Assembly (NCBI RefSeq): GCF_009002475.1
Contig: NZ_AP019860.1
Location: 6,772,501 to 6,836,500, forward strand
Source: Candidatus Uabimicrobium amorphum
Lineage (GTDB): Bacteria; Planctomycetota; Uabimicrobiia; Uabimicrobiales; Uabimicrobiaceae
Direction: 5' to 3'
Length of the DNA stretch: 64,000 nt
Shown: positions 51,458 through 60,104 of the stretch, piece after piece
How positions within the stretch are numbered: position 1 is the stretch's first letter
How the letters are laid out: the number at the start of each line of letters is the position of its first letter
The notes under the pieces: generated by a model
The model's input: only the letters and a program-made list of their open reading frames with translations
Told to the model about the DNA's origin: nothing
Database searches by the model: none
Made by a program: the position numbers and the translations under genes

Positions 51458-52300
51458 CTAAGCAAGAAGAATATAAAAAAGTACTGTGCCATGTCCGAAA
51501 ATGGCTAGTCCAGGAACGAGGCTGTATAAAATAGTCTCGGCAACATTTGCTTCAAGCTCACCTTTGTCATTTACACGTGGATTTCCTGGAAGATGGTCGA
51601 CAACAATGGATTGATTGGGACGAAGCGGATGGTACAAAATTGCCTCTTCGTTATTTGAAAAGATATGTCTCAAGTGGGTTTTGGCGATCGCTTGTTGTGT
51701 ATTTCCCAAGTCGTCTTTAAACTCAAAGGTATACTTGTACACACGCTGTTTATTTACACGCATGCTTGTCGCTTCCGTATCGATCAGTTTTCCAGTCGTT
51801 TCATTTCCGTTGGTGACCAGAAAAATACTTTTCTTGCCGCGAAGTATACTAAAAAATATAAAAATAAGACCAATCATAGGAACAATACTTAACCCCCATG
51901 CGATGGTAAAGGGTATTCCACGGTAAACTCCTCTAGTGTGTATTTCCGACCACTGCGGGTTTTTGATAAAGTGGTATACCACCACCTTGTGTCCTACGTC
52001 GTGTTTTTGGTTGCTTAATGCGCTCCCGCGATGCACCGTGCCATCGATATTCATTTCGTAGCTGTAGCGGAATGAATCGCGTTCGGCAACCACGCCAGTG
52101 ACGGTACCTAGTGACTCGATGGGTTGTTCAAAGAACTTATGGTATTCAAGATAGTCAGCATTAATCCCAAAAACCCACACTTGGATCATGCCAAAACCAA
52201 AAAAGAACCACCCCAATTGATTGAAAAAACCGCCAAATAAAAGGTTTAACCGCAGTCCCCATGAAACATCTCTTGGGGGGTTTTTTAGTTTTTTATTCAT
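51458..52300 (-). CDS. DUF3592-like membrane protein, copy A
   Basis: A 280-residue protein with helices near residues 20-45 (FNQLGWFFFGFGMIQVWVFG), 130-152 and 255-278. Two extracytoplasmic beta domains of DUF3592 type lie between them (ESLGTVTGVVAERDSFRYSY ... GHKVVVYHFIKNPQWSEI and GNETTGKLIDTEATSMRVNK). It is nearly the same length and sequence as the gene at 56614-57456; the two flank the giant kinase gene. The family has no known activity. Confidence 0.82.
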   Translation of the reverse strand: MNKKLKNPPRDVSWGLRLNLLFGGFFNQLGWFFFGFGMIQVWVFGINADYLEYHKFFEQPIESLGTVTGVVAERDSFRYSYEMNIDGTVHRGSALSNQKHDVGHKVVVYHFIKNPQWSEIHTRGVYRGIPFTIAWGLSIVPMIGLIFIFFSILRGKKSIFLVTNGNETTGKLIDTEATSMRVNKQRVYKYTFEFKDDLGNTQQAIAKTHLRHIFSNNEEAILYHPLRPNQSIVVDHLPGNPRVNDKGELEANVAETILYSLVPGLAIFGHGTVLFYILLA

Positions 52301-52534
52301 TTTTTCGTCTCAACAATTTGTAGTGGATGTATTGTTAATGGAAAGCTTTATAAAAAGCAGTGCTATGTCATAATAATTTCTTATGCAAATTTTTCAAAGA
52401 GGTTTTCTGAAAATTTTTTCAACATGGATTTTACTGGTTTATTGCTAACTGCTGTGACATTTCCGATACTCCTGGACTTCGGTGTAAACTTTAGTGTGTT
52501 TGGCGAGCTCGTAGATGTTAGCAAATCACATCGA

Positions 52535-55500
52535 TTATTTCCGGAAAATCTTACGCAACAACTGTTCGTCTAAGTGTGAAAACTCATCATATCTGATAAC
52601 CTTAGAATACAACAACTTGTTTTTGCTAAGTAAACGCGCTTCTTTTAGTAAAATAAACGCATTTTGTGGGTTTTCCTTTGCGCAGCAGCGGGCGAGGTCA
52701 AGAACAAAAGAAGCTTTTTTATTGTTTTGCAATAGCTGCAAGAGTATATTTGTGGCCACGGAATAGGATTGCATTTTTATAGCCACAGTCGCTGTTTTTC
52801 GAAGCTGTTCTTGCAAAATGTTCAATTTTTTCTCAGGAATGACTTTCGTAAAGTGGACATCTAAAAATTTTCGCAGTTCCGCCTTCATATCTAAGCGAGC
52901 ATACAATATTGCCAGCTCACATTTTTGCAGAAAGGTATCGTTGCTGTGAGCAATCGATTTCTTGTAGTACTCTATTGCTTGTGAGTAGAGTTTTTCATAT
53001 GTGTGAAGAATAGCAAGAAGGTGTGACGTTTCGTTTAAGTGCATTAGTTGGTCGGAGTAGAACAGCCCTTTCCTTATATCTGTCGCCTGTTTTGTTTTTA
53101 ACAATGCGTCAAATGTCTCTAAATAAATTTTTTGATAGGCGTCTATATCGTAAAAGCGAAAACGATATTCTTTAGGCATTCTCTCCATAATTTGCCCCTG
53201 TACAATAGAGGCAAAAGCGTTGGCAACACCTCTTTGCGTTACGTGGTTTGCTTTTTGCGCTTGGGCAAATATTTGTGGCCATTCATCTGAGGAACTACAC
53301 GATATTTTTACTAACTGTGCGGCAATGCGTAAGTCATCATGTGATGAGTTTATGTATTTCTGAGCAATTTTGTCGCGCTTTTGTCGCGAAATTTTATAGC
53401 GGGGCAAGAAAGAAGCGCGGCGCATACCTGCGAGGATAAAAACCTGGACTCTTGGATCTTTTTCTTTTTTTAGGTTTTGTGGAGACTGATATCCTAAAAG
53501 AGCCGCGTTGTTCGCAAGCATGCCACGAAATCGCGGGTCTGGATCACTTAACCATTTGTGCATTTTATTTTCTAGTACTCTAATTTTTTGCAAAATTTTC
53601 CACATATCACCGCTGTGCAAACTTTGGAAAAAGTAAAATAGAAATGCCAGACTTCTCATCGAAAGAGAGTAACGATCACTGTCTATAACTTTTAGAAAAA
53701 TAGGATGATCTGCATCAAGAAAAGAAAGGGTGAGCAAAGCGGTGTGTTGTATTTGTAAATTAGAATGTTTTACAAGTTCGACTAGTTTTTCTCTGTAGCC
53801 GGGTATTTTATACCTAAAAGGATAACGCATGGCCAGAAGTTGTATTTGCTCATTGTCGTTGTCTAAAGAGTCTAATAGAAATTTTCTGTGAGAAAACGGT
53901 TGTGTGTAACGCTTTTTTCTAGCGCGAGTTTCATTATGGAACGATTTCCACAACGCATTGTAAGCACACAATCGGAAAATAAGTTTAAGATTTTTTTGCT
54001 GTGCGCACCACTCTAATGTTTTTTTTACCTCTTCTTTACGCGGCAACTTGAGATTTTTATAAACAAGTAGGGTTGCGGCATATACTTTGACAGCTATGTT
54101 GTTGTCTTGTCGCATTTCACGAAATAAAATCTCATTATTTTTGGCGTTATGGATAATTAAGAAGCGTAAAAAAGGGTCCAAAGAAGCTGTTTCATTTACC
54201 TTTGGTATTGGTTGCGAAAAATTGTTTTCATTTAAAACAATTGCCGCGATGAGAGCCCCTATACGATCTTCTTTGCTTTTGCTCATCGTTTTTAACACAT
54301 TCATGCGTAAATTTTTTAGTAAATACTGAGCTGCCAGATAACGGTGAATTACCTTTTGTTTGTGGTCTTGAAAAATTTGTAAAATCATAGATTTTTCAGA
54401 AAATAAACTCCGATAAAGGTCGCTATTTTTATACAAAGAAAGTTGTGCCAACCGATAATATAATGCTTGCTTTTGCTCGGAAAGTTTGCGCCGGTAGATC
54501 ATTTTCCATATACCTTGCACTTTGTTTCTTTTTTCCGGAGAAAGTGGCTTTATATATTCCGTTACTATTGGTTCAAGATCGGTATGGCGTAGTGAAAATA
54601 AGGCTTGAATGGACGTCTGTTGTGACTTTGTTGAAGAAGAACTTAAGATTTTTAAAAATATTTTGGGATTTCCTGTTTTACTTTGTAGATGATTCCATAC
54701 AGAGTAGACTTCTTTATTGTCTTGTAGTACCTGCTGTAAATAAAATTTATGAATATCTACAGGCCGATAGTGAAATATATCTCCGGTTGACTTGATCAAA
54801 TGTATGCTATTCTGCCAGTTGAGAAGTGGATAATAATGATTGATTTCCAAAATACCACTTATGGCATTCCAGTTCTGCGGGTCAAGGTCCATTGCCTTTA
54901 GGAAGTTGTTATTTGCTGTAATGTATTTTTTTTGCAAATACAAAATTTTTGCATATTCCGTAAAAAAATAGCTATTGTCAGGTTGTAAATCCAAGCATTT
55001 TTTCCAAAAAGTGCAAGAGCGTTCGAACTGGTCAACTTTCGCATAGCATTTTGCCATCATTTCGTATATCTCAGCACTAAAAATTTTCTCATAGATTTTT
55101 TGCAGATGAGGAAGCGCTAAAGAATATTTTTCTTGGTAGAAAAGACTTTTTCCCAGATAAAAGGGGTGATATTTTGTATTGTATTTGCTAGTATCAACTT
55201 GCTGTAGCATTTGTACCGCTTGCGCATAATTTCCTTCATAAAAATTTAACCGCCCTAAATAGTGACAAACCTCATCGCGTACATATGGATTTTGTCTTAC
55301 TTTTTCCCAGTATTTTTTCGCTTTGGTGAAATCTTTCTCTTGGAAAAACATCTTTCCCATACTCATAGAAACAAAATCGCTATTTTTATCTACAAGCGCT
55401 AACATGGCTTTGGCTTTTTCGTGCATATTTAAATCAATATATGTTGCAAAGAGTAATTCCTGTAGTTCAGCGTTTGGTTTTTTGGTACTGTTTTCTAAAA

Positions 55501-56509
55501 TTTCCCGAGCTTCTTGAAATAAACCTTCTTTGCGTAGATTCTGCACATTGGTGATGTAGTCCTCACTTGTTAAGGTAATGTGAATATTTGTTTGCTGCCG
55601 TTGTGAAAAGAATGTTAGATAAATTCCCAAACAAAAAAACATTAGAACAAAAACCATGGCGATATTTTTCCACAAAGGGGCCTTGCGCTTGGTTCGCGAA
55701 ATGGATTTTCCGCGTAAAAAGCGTTCTAAATCGCGTGCCATCAAGTCAGCCTGTTGATAGCGATGTTCCTTTTTTTTCTCCATCGCTTTGAGACATATAT
55801 TTTCCAAAGAAACAGGGATTTGTTTATTCTTTTTTCGTGGTGCGGTAACTGGTGCTTCGATAATTTTACAAAAAAGTTCCACAAGTGAACCAGCGCTATA
55901 GGGCTTTTCGTACGTCAATAGCTCGTACAGAATCACTCCCAACGCATATATATCACTTCGGTAGTCAATATTTTCCAATTTACCTTGCGCTTGCTCTGGT
56001 GACATATAAAATGGTGTTCCCAAAACTTGTGCACTTTTTGTCAGATCACCCTCACAGTCAATGGCTTTTGCTAAGCCAAAATCCATGATATACGGTTCTT
56101 TGCTTTCACCTAGCAGAATATTCTGAGGTTTTAAATCGCGGTGAATGATACCCTCGTTGTGCACAACATGAATCGCACGGGCAACTTTGGACATTATTTT
56201 GGCCATTTCGCGAAAACTCAACTTGTGCGTCTGTGAATATTTTGCCAAATCCTGACCTGCGATATACTCCATCGAATAAAAATAACGACCAGAAATATTT
56301 CCCATTTCGTACAAGCGCACAATATTGGGGTGTTGAATACGTGACATAGAACGCATTTCACGAAAAAAACGTTCTATTGCTTTTGGCGACATTTGTAGTA
56401 AGGTTTTTATGGCAACAATGCGTTGGACAGAGTTATCTTTTGCCTTGTAGACAACTCCCATTCCTCCGCGTCCCAGTTCTTCTATTATTTCGTATTTATT
56501 ATCGTTCAT
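52535..56509 (-). CDS. Giant Ser/Thr protein kinase with TPR and HEAT-like regions
   Basis: A 1324-residue protein. The kinase (about 6-265) has EELGRGGMGVVYKAKD, IIHRDLKPQNILL, MDFGLAKA and GTPFYMSPEQAQG. A membrane span follows at about 285-306 (IAMVFVLMFFCLGIYLTFF). The rest, about 1000 residues, would be outside the cytoplasm: TPRs in the first part (AKKYWEKVRQNPYVRDEVCH, YLGRLNFYEGNYAQAVQML), a helical HEAT-like middle (LQIQHTALLTLSFLDADHPI), and TPRs again near the C-terminus (AILHTYEKLYSQAIEYYKKS). It is probably a sensor kinase. It lies between two copies of a DUF3592-like gene. Confidence 0.92.
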   Translation of the reverse strand: MNDNKYEIIEELGRGGMGVVYKAKDNSVQRIVAIKTLLQMSPKAIERFFREMRSMSRIQHPNIVRLYEMGNISGRYFYSMEYIAGQDLAKYSQTHKLSFREMAKIMSKVARAIHVVHNEGIIHRDLKPQNILLGESKEPYIMDFGLAKAIDCEGDLTKSAQVLGTPFYMSPEQAQGKLENIDYRSDIYALGVILYELLTYEKPYSAGSLVELFCKIIEAPVTAPRKKNKQIPVSLENICLKAMEKKKEHRYQQADLMARDLERFLRGKSISRTKRKAPLWKNIAMVFVLMFFCLGIYLTFFSQRQQTNIHITLTSEDYITNVQNLRKEGLFQEAREILENSTKKPNAELQELLFATYIDLNMHEKAKAMLALVDKNSDFVSMSMGKMFFQEKDFTKAKKYWEKVRQNPYVRDEVCHYLGRLNFYEGNYAQAVQMLQQVDTSKYNTKYHPFYLGKSLFYQEKYSLALPHLQKIYEKIFSAEIYEMMAKCYAKVDQFERSCTFWKKCLDLQPDNSYFFTEYAKILYLQKKYITANNNFLKAMDLDPQNWNAISGILEINHYYPLLNWQNSIHLIKSTGDIFHYRPVDIHKFYLQQVLQDNKEVYSVWNHLQSKTGNPKIFLKILSSSSTKSQQTSIQALFSLRHTDLEPIVTEYIKPLSPEKRNKVQGIWKMIYRRKLSEQKQALYYRLAQLSLYKNSDLYRSLFSEKSMILQIFQDHKQKVIHRYLAAQYLLKNLRMNVLKTMSKSKEDRIGALIAAIVLNENNFSQPIPKVNETASLDPFLRFLIIHNAKNNEILFREMRQDNNIAVKVYAATLLVYKNLKLPRKEEVKKTLEWCAQQKNLKLIFRLCAYNALWKSFHNETRARKKRYTQPFSHRKFLLDSLDNDNEQIQLLAMRYPFRYKIPGYREKLVELVKHSNLQIQHTALLTLSFLDADHPIFLKVIDSDRYSLSMRSLAFLFYFFQSLHSGDMWKILQKIRVLENKMHKWLSDPDPRFRGMLANNAALLGYQSPQNLKKEKDPRVQVFILAGMRRASFLPRYKISRQKRDKIAQKYINSSHDDLRIAAQLVKISCSSSDEWPQIFAQAQKANHVTQRGVANAFASIVQGQIMERMPKEYRFRFYDIDAYQKIYLETFDALLKTKQATDIRKGLFYSDQLMHLNETSHLLAILHTYEKLYSQAIEYYKKSIAHSNDTFLQKCELAILYARLDMKAELRKFLDVHFTKVIPEKKLNILQEQLRKTATVAIKMQSYSVATNILLQLLQNNKKASFVLDLARCCAKENPQNAFILLKEARLLSKNKLLYSKVIRYDEFSHLDEQLLRKIFRK

Positions 56510-56613
56510 TTTTCACCACAGTTTTAGGACCACTTTTACGGTAAGTCACAATGATTTCATCGTAGTTTCGAGCCGAAATCAAAGCATTTTCATTTTTTTG
56601 TTAGGTGTTCGCT

Positions 56614-57456
56614 CTAAGCAAAAAGAACATAAAAAAGTACGGTGCCATGTCCGAAAATGGCTAGTCCAGGAATGATGCTGTACAAGATAGTCTTGGCAAT
56701 ATGCGCTTCGAATTCACCTTTTTCATTTACACGTGGATTTCCGGGGAGATTGTCGATTAAAATCGATTCACTGGGACGAAGCGGGTGGTACAAAATTACC
56801 TCTTCATCATTTTGTAAGATATGTTGCAAGTGTGTTTTTGCGATCGCTTGTTGTGTATTTCCCAAGTCGTCTTTAAACTCAAAGGTGTATTTATACACGC
56901 GTTGGTTATTCACGCGCACGTTTGTCGCTTCTTTATTGGTGAGTTTTCCAGTGGTTTCATTGCCGTCGGTGATTAGAAAAATACTTTTCTTACCGCGACG
57001 TATGCCAAAAAACACAAAGGTTAGACCAATTAGAGGAAAAATACTTGCTGCCCATGCGATGAAAAATGGTATTCCACCGTTATCCCCCAAATCGTGTATT
57101 TGCGACCACTGTGGGTTTTCGCTAAAGTGATGTATCATCACCGTTTCTCCCACGTCGTATTTTTTGTTGCTTAAGGCACTTCCGCGATGCACGGTACCGT
57201 CGATGTTCATTTCGTAGTTGCAGCGGAATGAGTCGTCCTCGGCAACCACCGCCGTTACACTTCCTTCTGACTCAATGGGTTGTTCGAAAAACTTGTGGTA
57301 TTCAAGGTAGTCGGCATTGATCCCAAAAACCCATACGTGGATCATACCAAAGCCAAAAAAGAACCAGCCAAATTGGTTATAAAAACCACCAAATAAAAGA
57401 TTTAATCGCAGTCCCCGTGAAACATCTCTGGGGGATTTTTTTAGTTTTTTATTCAT
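56614..57456 (-). CDS. DUF3592-like membrane protein, copy B
   Basis: A 280-residue paralogue of the gene at 51458-52300, alike throughout without gaps (MNKKLKKSPRDVSRGLRLNL here, MNKKLKNPPRDVSWGLRLNL there). Similarity also covers about 15 bases after the stop and about 135 bases of 5' DNA, including CTCAACAATTTGTAGT and the ATAATTTCTTATGC block. It is therefore a recent segmental duplication. The changes within the protein lie mainly in loops of the two beta domains (for example AEDDSFRCNY against AERDSFRYSY). Confidence 0.82.
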   Translation of the reverse strand: MNKKLKKSPRDVSRGLRLNLLFGGFYNQFGWFFFGFGMIHVWVFGINADYLEYHKFFEQPIESEGSVTAVVAEDDSFRCNYEMNIDGTVHRGSALSNKKYDVGETVMIHHFSENPQWSQIHDLGDNGGIPFFIAWAASIFPLIGLTFVFFGIRRGKKSIFLITDGNETTGKLTNKEATNVRVNNQRVYKYTFEFKDDLGNTQQAIAKTHLQHILQNDEEVILYHPLRPSESILIDNLPGNPRVNEKGEFEAHIAKTILYSIIPGLAIFGHGTVLFYVLFA

Positions 57457-57601
57457 TTTTTTACCTCAACAATTTGTAGTTGATGTATTATTAATCGAAA
57501 GCTTTACAACATAATGGTGCTATGCCATAATAATTTCTTATGCGAATTTTCCAAAAAGGTTTTTCTAAAATTTTTTTAACATTGATTTTACTGGTGCAAT
57601 C

Positions 57602-58699
57602 ATGCAAACGAAAAACAGACTACTCTCTATCGATTGGTTACGTGGTTTTATTATGATACTCATGACCATCGATCATGCATCTCTAGCATTTAATTCCGGG
57701 CGTTTGGTTACGGATTCTATTTTTTTGTATAAAGCAGGAACGGTTCTCGCCGCAGATCAATTTTTTTTACGGTGGATTACTCATATGTGTGCACCTGGCT
57801 TCTTGCTATTAGCAGGGGTATCACTAGCATTGAGTACCGAAAAGCGTATTGCCCGCGGTGAATGTCCACGACAAATGGATCGTCATGTGATGAAGCGCGG
57901 TGTTTTATTGATTGCTATTGACATATTGTGGATGAGTCTTCTTGTGCGAGGAATTATCCTACAGGTGTTATATGCCATTGGATTTAGTTTTATTTGTATG
58001 CCGGCGATACGGCGTTTGTCTAATCGATGGTTATGGGGCATTTCTTTAAGCATCATATTCGGATTGGAAGCTGTCACTGGTTTGCTTTACATGACCACGG
58101 GAAGAAATGTGGTTGTTAGTTTATTTTTTTCTGGGGGGATGAGCAAATATTTTCTGGTGATTTACCCGGTATTACCGTGGCTGGCAATGATGATGCTCGG
58201 GTGGATTTTAGGGCGTTCATTTCTGAAGAAAGAACAACAGCCTTTCAAACTAATTCTATTAGGTGGTATGGCAGTCTTGGTTTTTGTGATCATACGCTTT
58301 TTCAATAGCTACGGAAATTTTTTGTTGTACCGCGATGACTTTTCGATTGTGCAGTGGTTACATGTGAGCAAGTACCCACCAGCTCTTGCTTTTATTTCTT
58401 TAGAGTTAGGACTTATTGCTATTTTTCTCGGACTATTTCAATATATAGAGCAGGCACATAAATTTTTCTCTGTACTCTTGAAACCCATACAAGTTTTGGG
58501 GCAAACAGCTCTTTTTTACTACATACTGCACATGCACGTACTTGTATGGACGGCACAGGCCATGGGCATGTATCAAACCGAAGGCATAAACACTACGCTT
58601 GTGTCTTCATTATGCGTTATCATTGTGTTATTACCATGTTGCTACTTTTACCGAAAATTAAAATCTACGTATCCGAACTCTTGGTTGCGTTACATCTAA
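57602..58699 (+). CDS. Membrane acyltransferase, DUF1624/heparan N-acetyltransferase-like
   Basis: A 365-residue polytopic protein with about ten helices. The N-terminal SIDWLRGFIMILMTIDHASL is the typical first helix of the acyltransferase/DUF1624 superfamily, with the conserved Asp-His pair (IDHA), and RWITHMCAPGFLLLAGVSLA follows. It probably transfers acyl groups to an envelope sugar or lipid. No Shine-Dalgarno is evident before the ATG. It is followed after 10 bases by an unknown gene, likely cotranscribed. Its 5' flank is DNA shared with the DUF3592 duplication. Confidence 0.85.
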   Translation: MQTKNRLLSIDWLRGFIMILMTIDHASLAFNSGRLVTDSIFLYKAGTVLAADQFFLRWITHMCAPGFLLLAGVSLALSTEKRIARGECPRQMDRHVMKRGVLLIAIDILWMSLLVRGIILQVLYAIGFSFICMPAIRRLSNRWLWGISLSIIFGLEAVTGLLYMTTGRNVVVSLFFSGGMSKYFLVIYPVLPWLAMMMLGWILGRSFLKKEQQPFKLILLGGMAVLVFVIIRFFNSYGNFLLYRDDFSIVQWLHVSKYPPALAFISLELGLIAIFLGLFQYIEQAHKFFSVLLKPIQVLGQTALFYYILHMHVLVWTAQAMGMYQTEGINTTLVSSLCVIIVLLPCCYFYRKLKSTYPNSWLRYI

Positions 58700-58709
58700 G
58701 GAGGCATTG

Positions 58710-59366
58710 ATGAAGTCTAGTTACTACAAAGAACGGCATTCTAGGTCAATAAACATACTAAGAGGAGATCTTACCGTAAGCCCTGACCATGCTTTATTCC
58801 CCATTTTCCTTACCGTAAGAGCAGAAGATAATAGTAAAGCCATCTCTACCGCTCGCGAGTACTATACCAAGATTGAAAACGATGTGAAACGGCTATTTTC
58901 AGACATTACTCTTTCAACGGGTAGTTACCAAGAGCAACATAAAACAAAAGTTTCTGCAAAAGTTTTTAACAAACAAGATAGCGAATATTTACAAGTAGAT
59001 ATTGCTTTTCATCTACGTGTACCATTGTTAGAAGAAGATTTTTGGGAGCGTTCTACGAAAGTCTCTCGCATTCTCGATTGCCTGAAAGTTTGGACGGACA
59101 AATACAAAAATCACGGTGATATTCATATTACAACGAATGACCCTGGTTTCGATGTGCGAGACCGCGAAAAATACCGTGAGGAGATTAGCGAAGGCATTTA
59201 TGAAAAAATGATGAACACCATCACTGTTATCGCCAAAAGAGAACAGAAAAAACCGCGTGTTAAAGAAGTGACAGGTTCTACAGAGATCGAATGCCACGTC
59301 ATCAATATTTCGAAGGCAATACTTAGCATGCAATTAAATTTTATCGTGGATTTTGTCGACGAGTGA
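58710..59366 (+). CDS. Hypothetical cytoplasmic protein
   Basis: A 218-residue protein. AAGGAGG lies five bases before the ATG at 58710, which favours it over an in-frame TTG at 58707. The pattern (ISTAREYYTKIENDVKRLFS, TLSTGSYQEQHKTKVSAKVF, ILDCLKVWTDKY) faintly resembles SIMPL/DUF541 domains, but not enough to assign. No signal peptide. It ends seven bases from the convergent LRR gene. Confidence 0.6.
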   Translation: MKSSYYKERHSRSINILRGDLTVSPDHALFPIFLTVRAEDNSKAISTAREYYTKIENDVKRLFSDITLSTGSYQEQHKTKVSAKVFNKQDSEYLQVDIAFHLRVPLLEEDFWERSTKVSRILDCLKVWTDKYKNHGDIHITTNDPGFDVRDREKYREEISEGIYEKMMNTITVIAKREQKKPRVKEVTGSTEIECHVINISKAILSMQLNFIVDFVDE

Positions 59367-59373
59367 TCTTCTA

Positions 59374-60102
59374 TTACTCCCAAGGACTCATGTACGAACT
59401 TTTGTAGTTGATACGGCATTTCTTTGGTAGCCATTTTCGTAAGCGTCTTCGGTCATATAATCTGATTTTGTTTTCCGCAAGATTCAGGTATTCTAATGAT
59501 TGCAAATTGGCAATCTCGCGTGGAATACTTTTTAAATCATTGGTCTCAAGGTCAAGATGTGTAAGCGATGTAAGTTCCGATACCGCTGGTGGAATGTTCT
59601 GAAGATAGTTGTCGCAAAGATATAGCTTTTGCAAACACTTCAATTGGCGAATTTCGTCTGGTAGTGTCAATAACAAGTTGTGACCTAAGTCCAAATAACG
59701 CAGTGAAGAAAGTTGAGAAATTTCTGTTGGCAATGTATGTATTTTGTTGTGTTGTAAATTCAACTTGACCAAACGCGAAAGTTGACATATTTCTACAGGA
59801 AAATGATCGAGTGAATTTAAGCGCAAGTCCAAGTGCGTCAGTAGAGAAAGGCGTGGTAGTTCTCTGTGTAAATTCATTGCGTTTGCGTCGCGCAAGTTTA
59901 GTTGGAATTGGTTGGAAAAACTGCATTGATGAAAGTGACAATTGACAATAGCAGAAAATGTAACATCATTGCGAAAACTGCAGTTGTCAAAAATACAATT
60001 TTCAATTTTATACTCGACATCTTTCGACAAATAAAATGTACATGCGTGGTATTCGTTGTCGTTGTCTACCGTCTTTAAAGATTTTTGTTTGGTCTTGTGC
60101 AT
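59374..60102 (-). CDS. Pentapeptide-like plus leucine-rich-repeat protein (second paralogue)
   Basis: A 242-residue protein. I chose the ATG at 60102, two bases after the stop of the kinase gene (TAGTGATG), implying coupled translation. The N-terminal module (CTFYLSKDVEYKIENCIFDN followed by CSFRNDVTFSAIVNCHFHQC) parallels that of the gene at 40857 (CTFYLKSYTRYDVQNTTFDN). About five leucine-rich repeats then follow (LPTEISQLSSLRYLDLGHNL). The kinase linkage suggests that it is its partner or substrate. Confidence 0.85.
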   Translation of the reverse strand: MHKTKQKSLKTVDNDNEYHACTFYLSKDVEYKIENCIFDNCSFRNDVTFSAIVNCHFHQCSFSNQFQLNLRDANAMNLHRELPRLSLLTHLDLRLNSLDHFPVEICQLSRLVKLNLQHNKIHTLPTEISQLSSLRYLDLGHNLLLTLPDEIRQLKCLQKLYLCDNYLQNIPPAVSELTSLTHLDLETNDLKSIPREIANLQSLEYLNLAENKIRLYDRRRLRKWLPKKCRINYKSSYMSPWE

Positions 60103-60104
60103 CA

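Noticed and set aside
52424..52573. 49-residue ORF starting MDFTGLLLTAV
   Set aside because: It has no ribosome site, runs antisense into the 3' end of the kinase gene, and its counterpart next to the second DUF3592 copy is not open.
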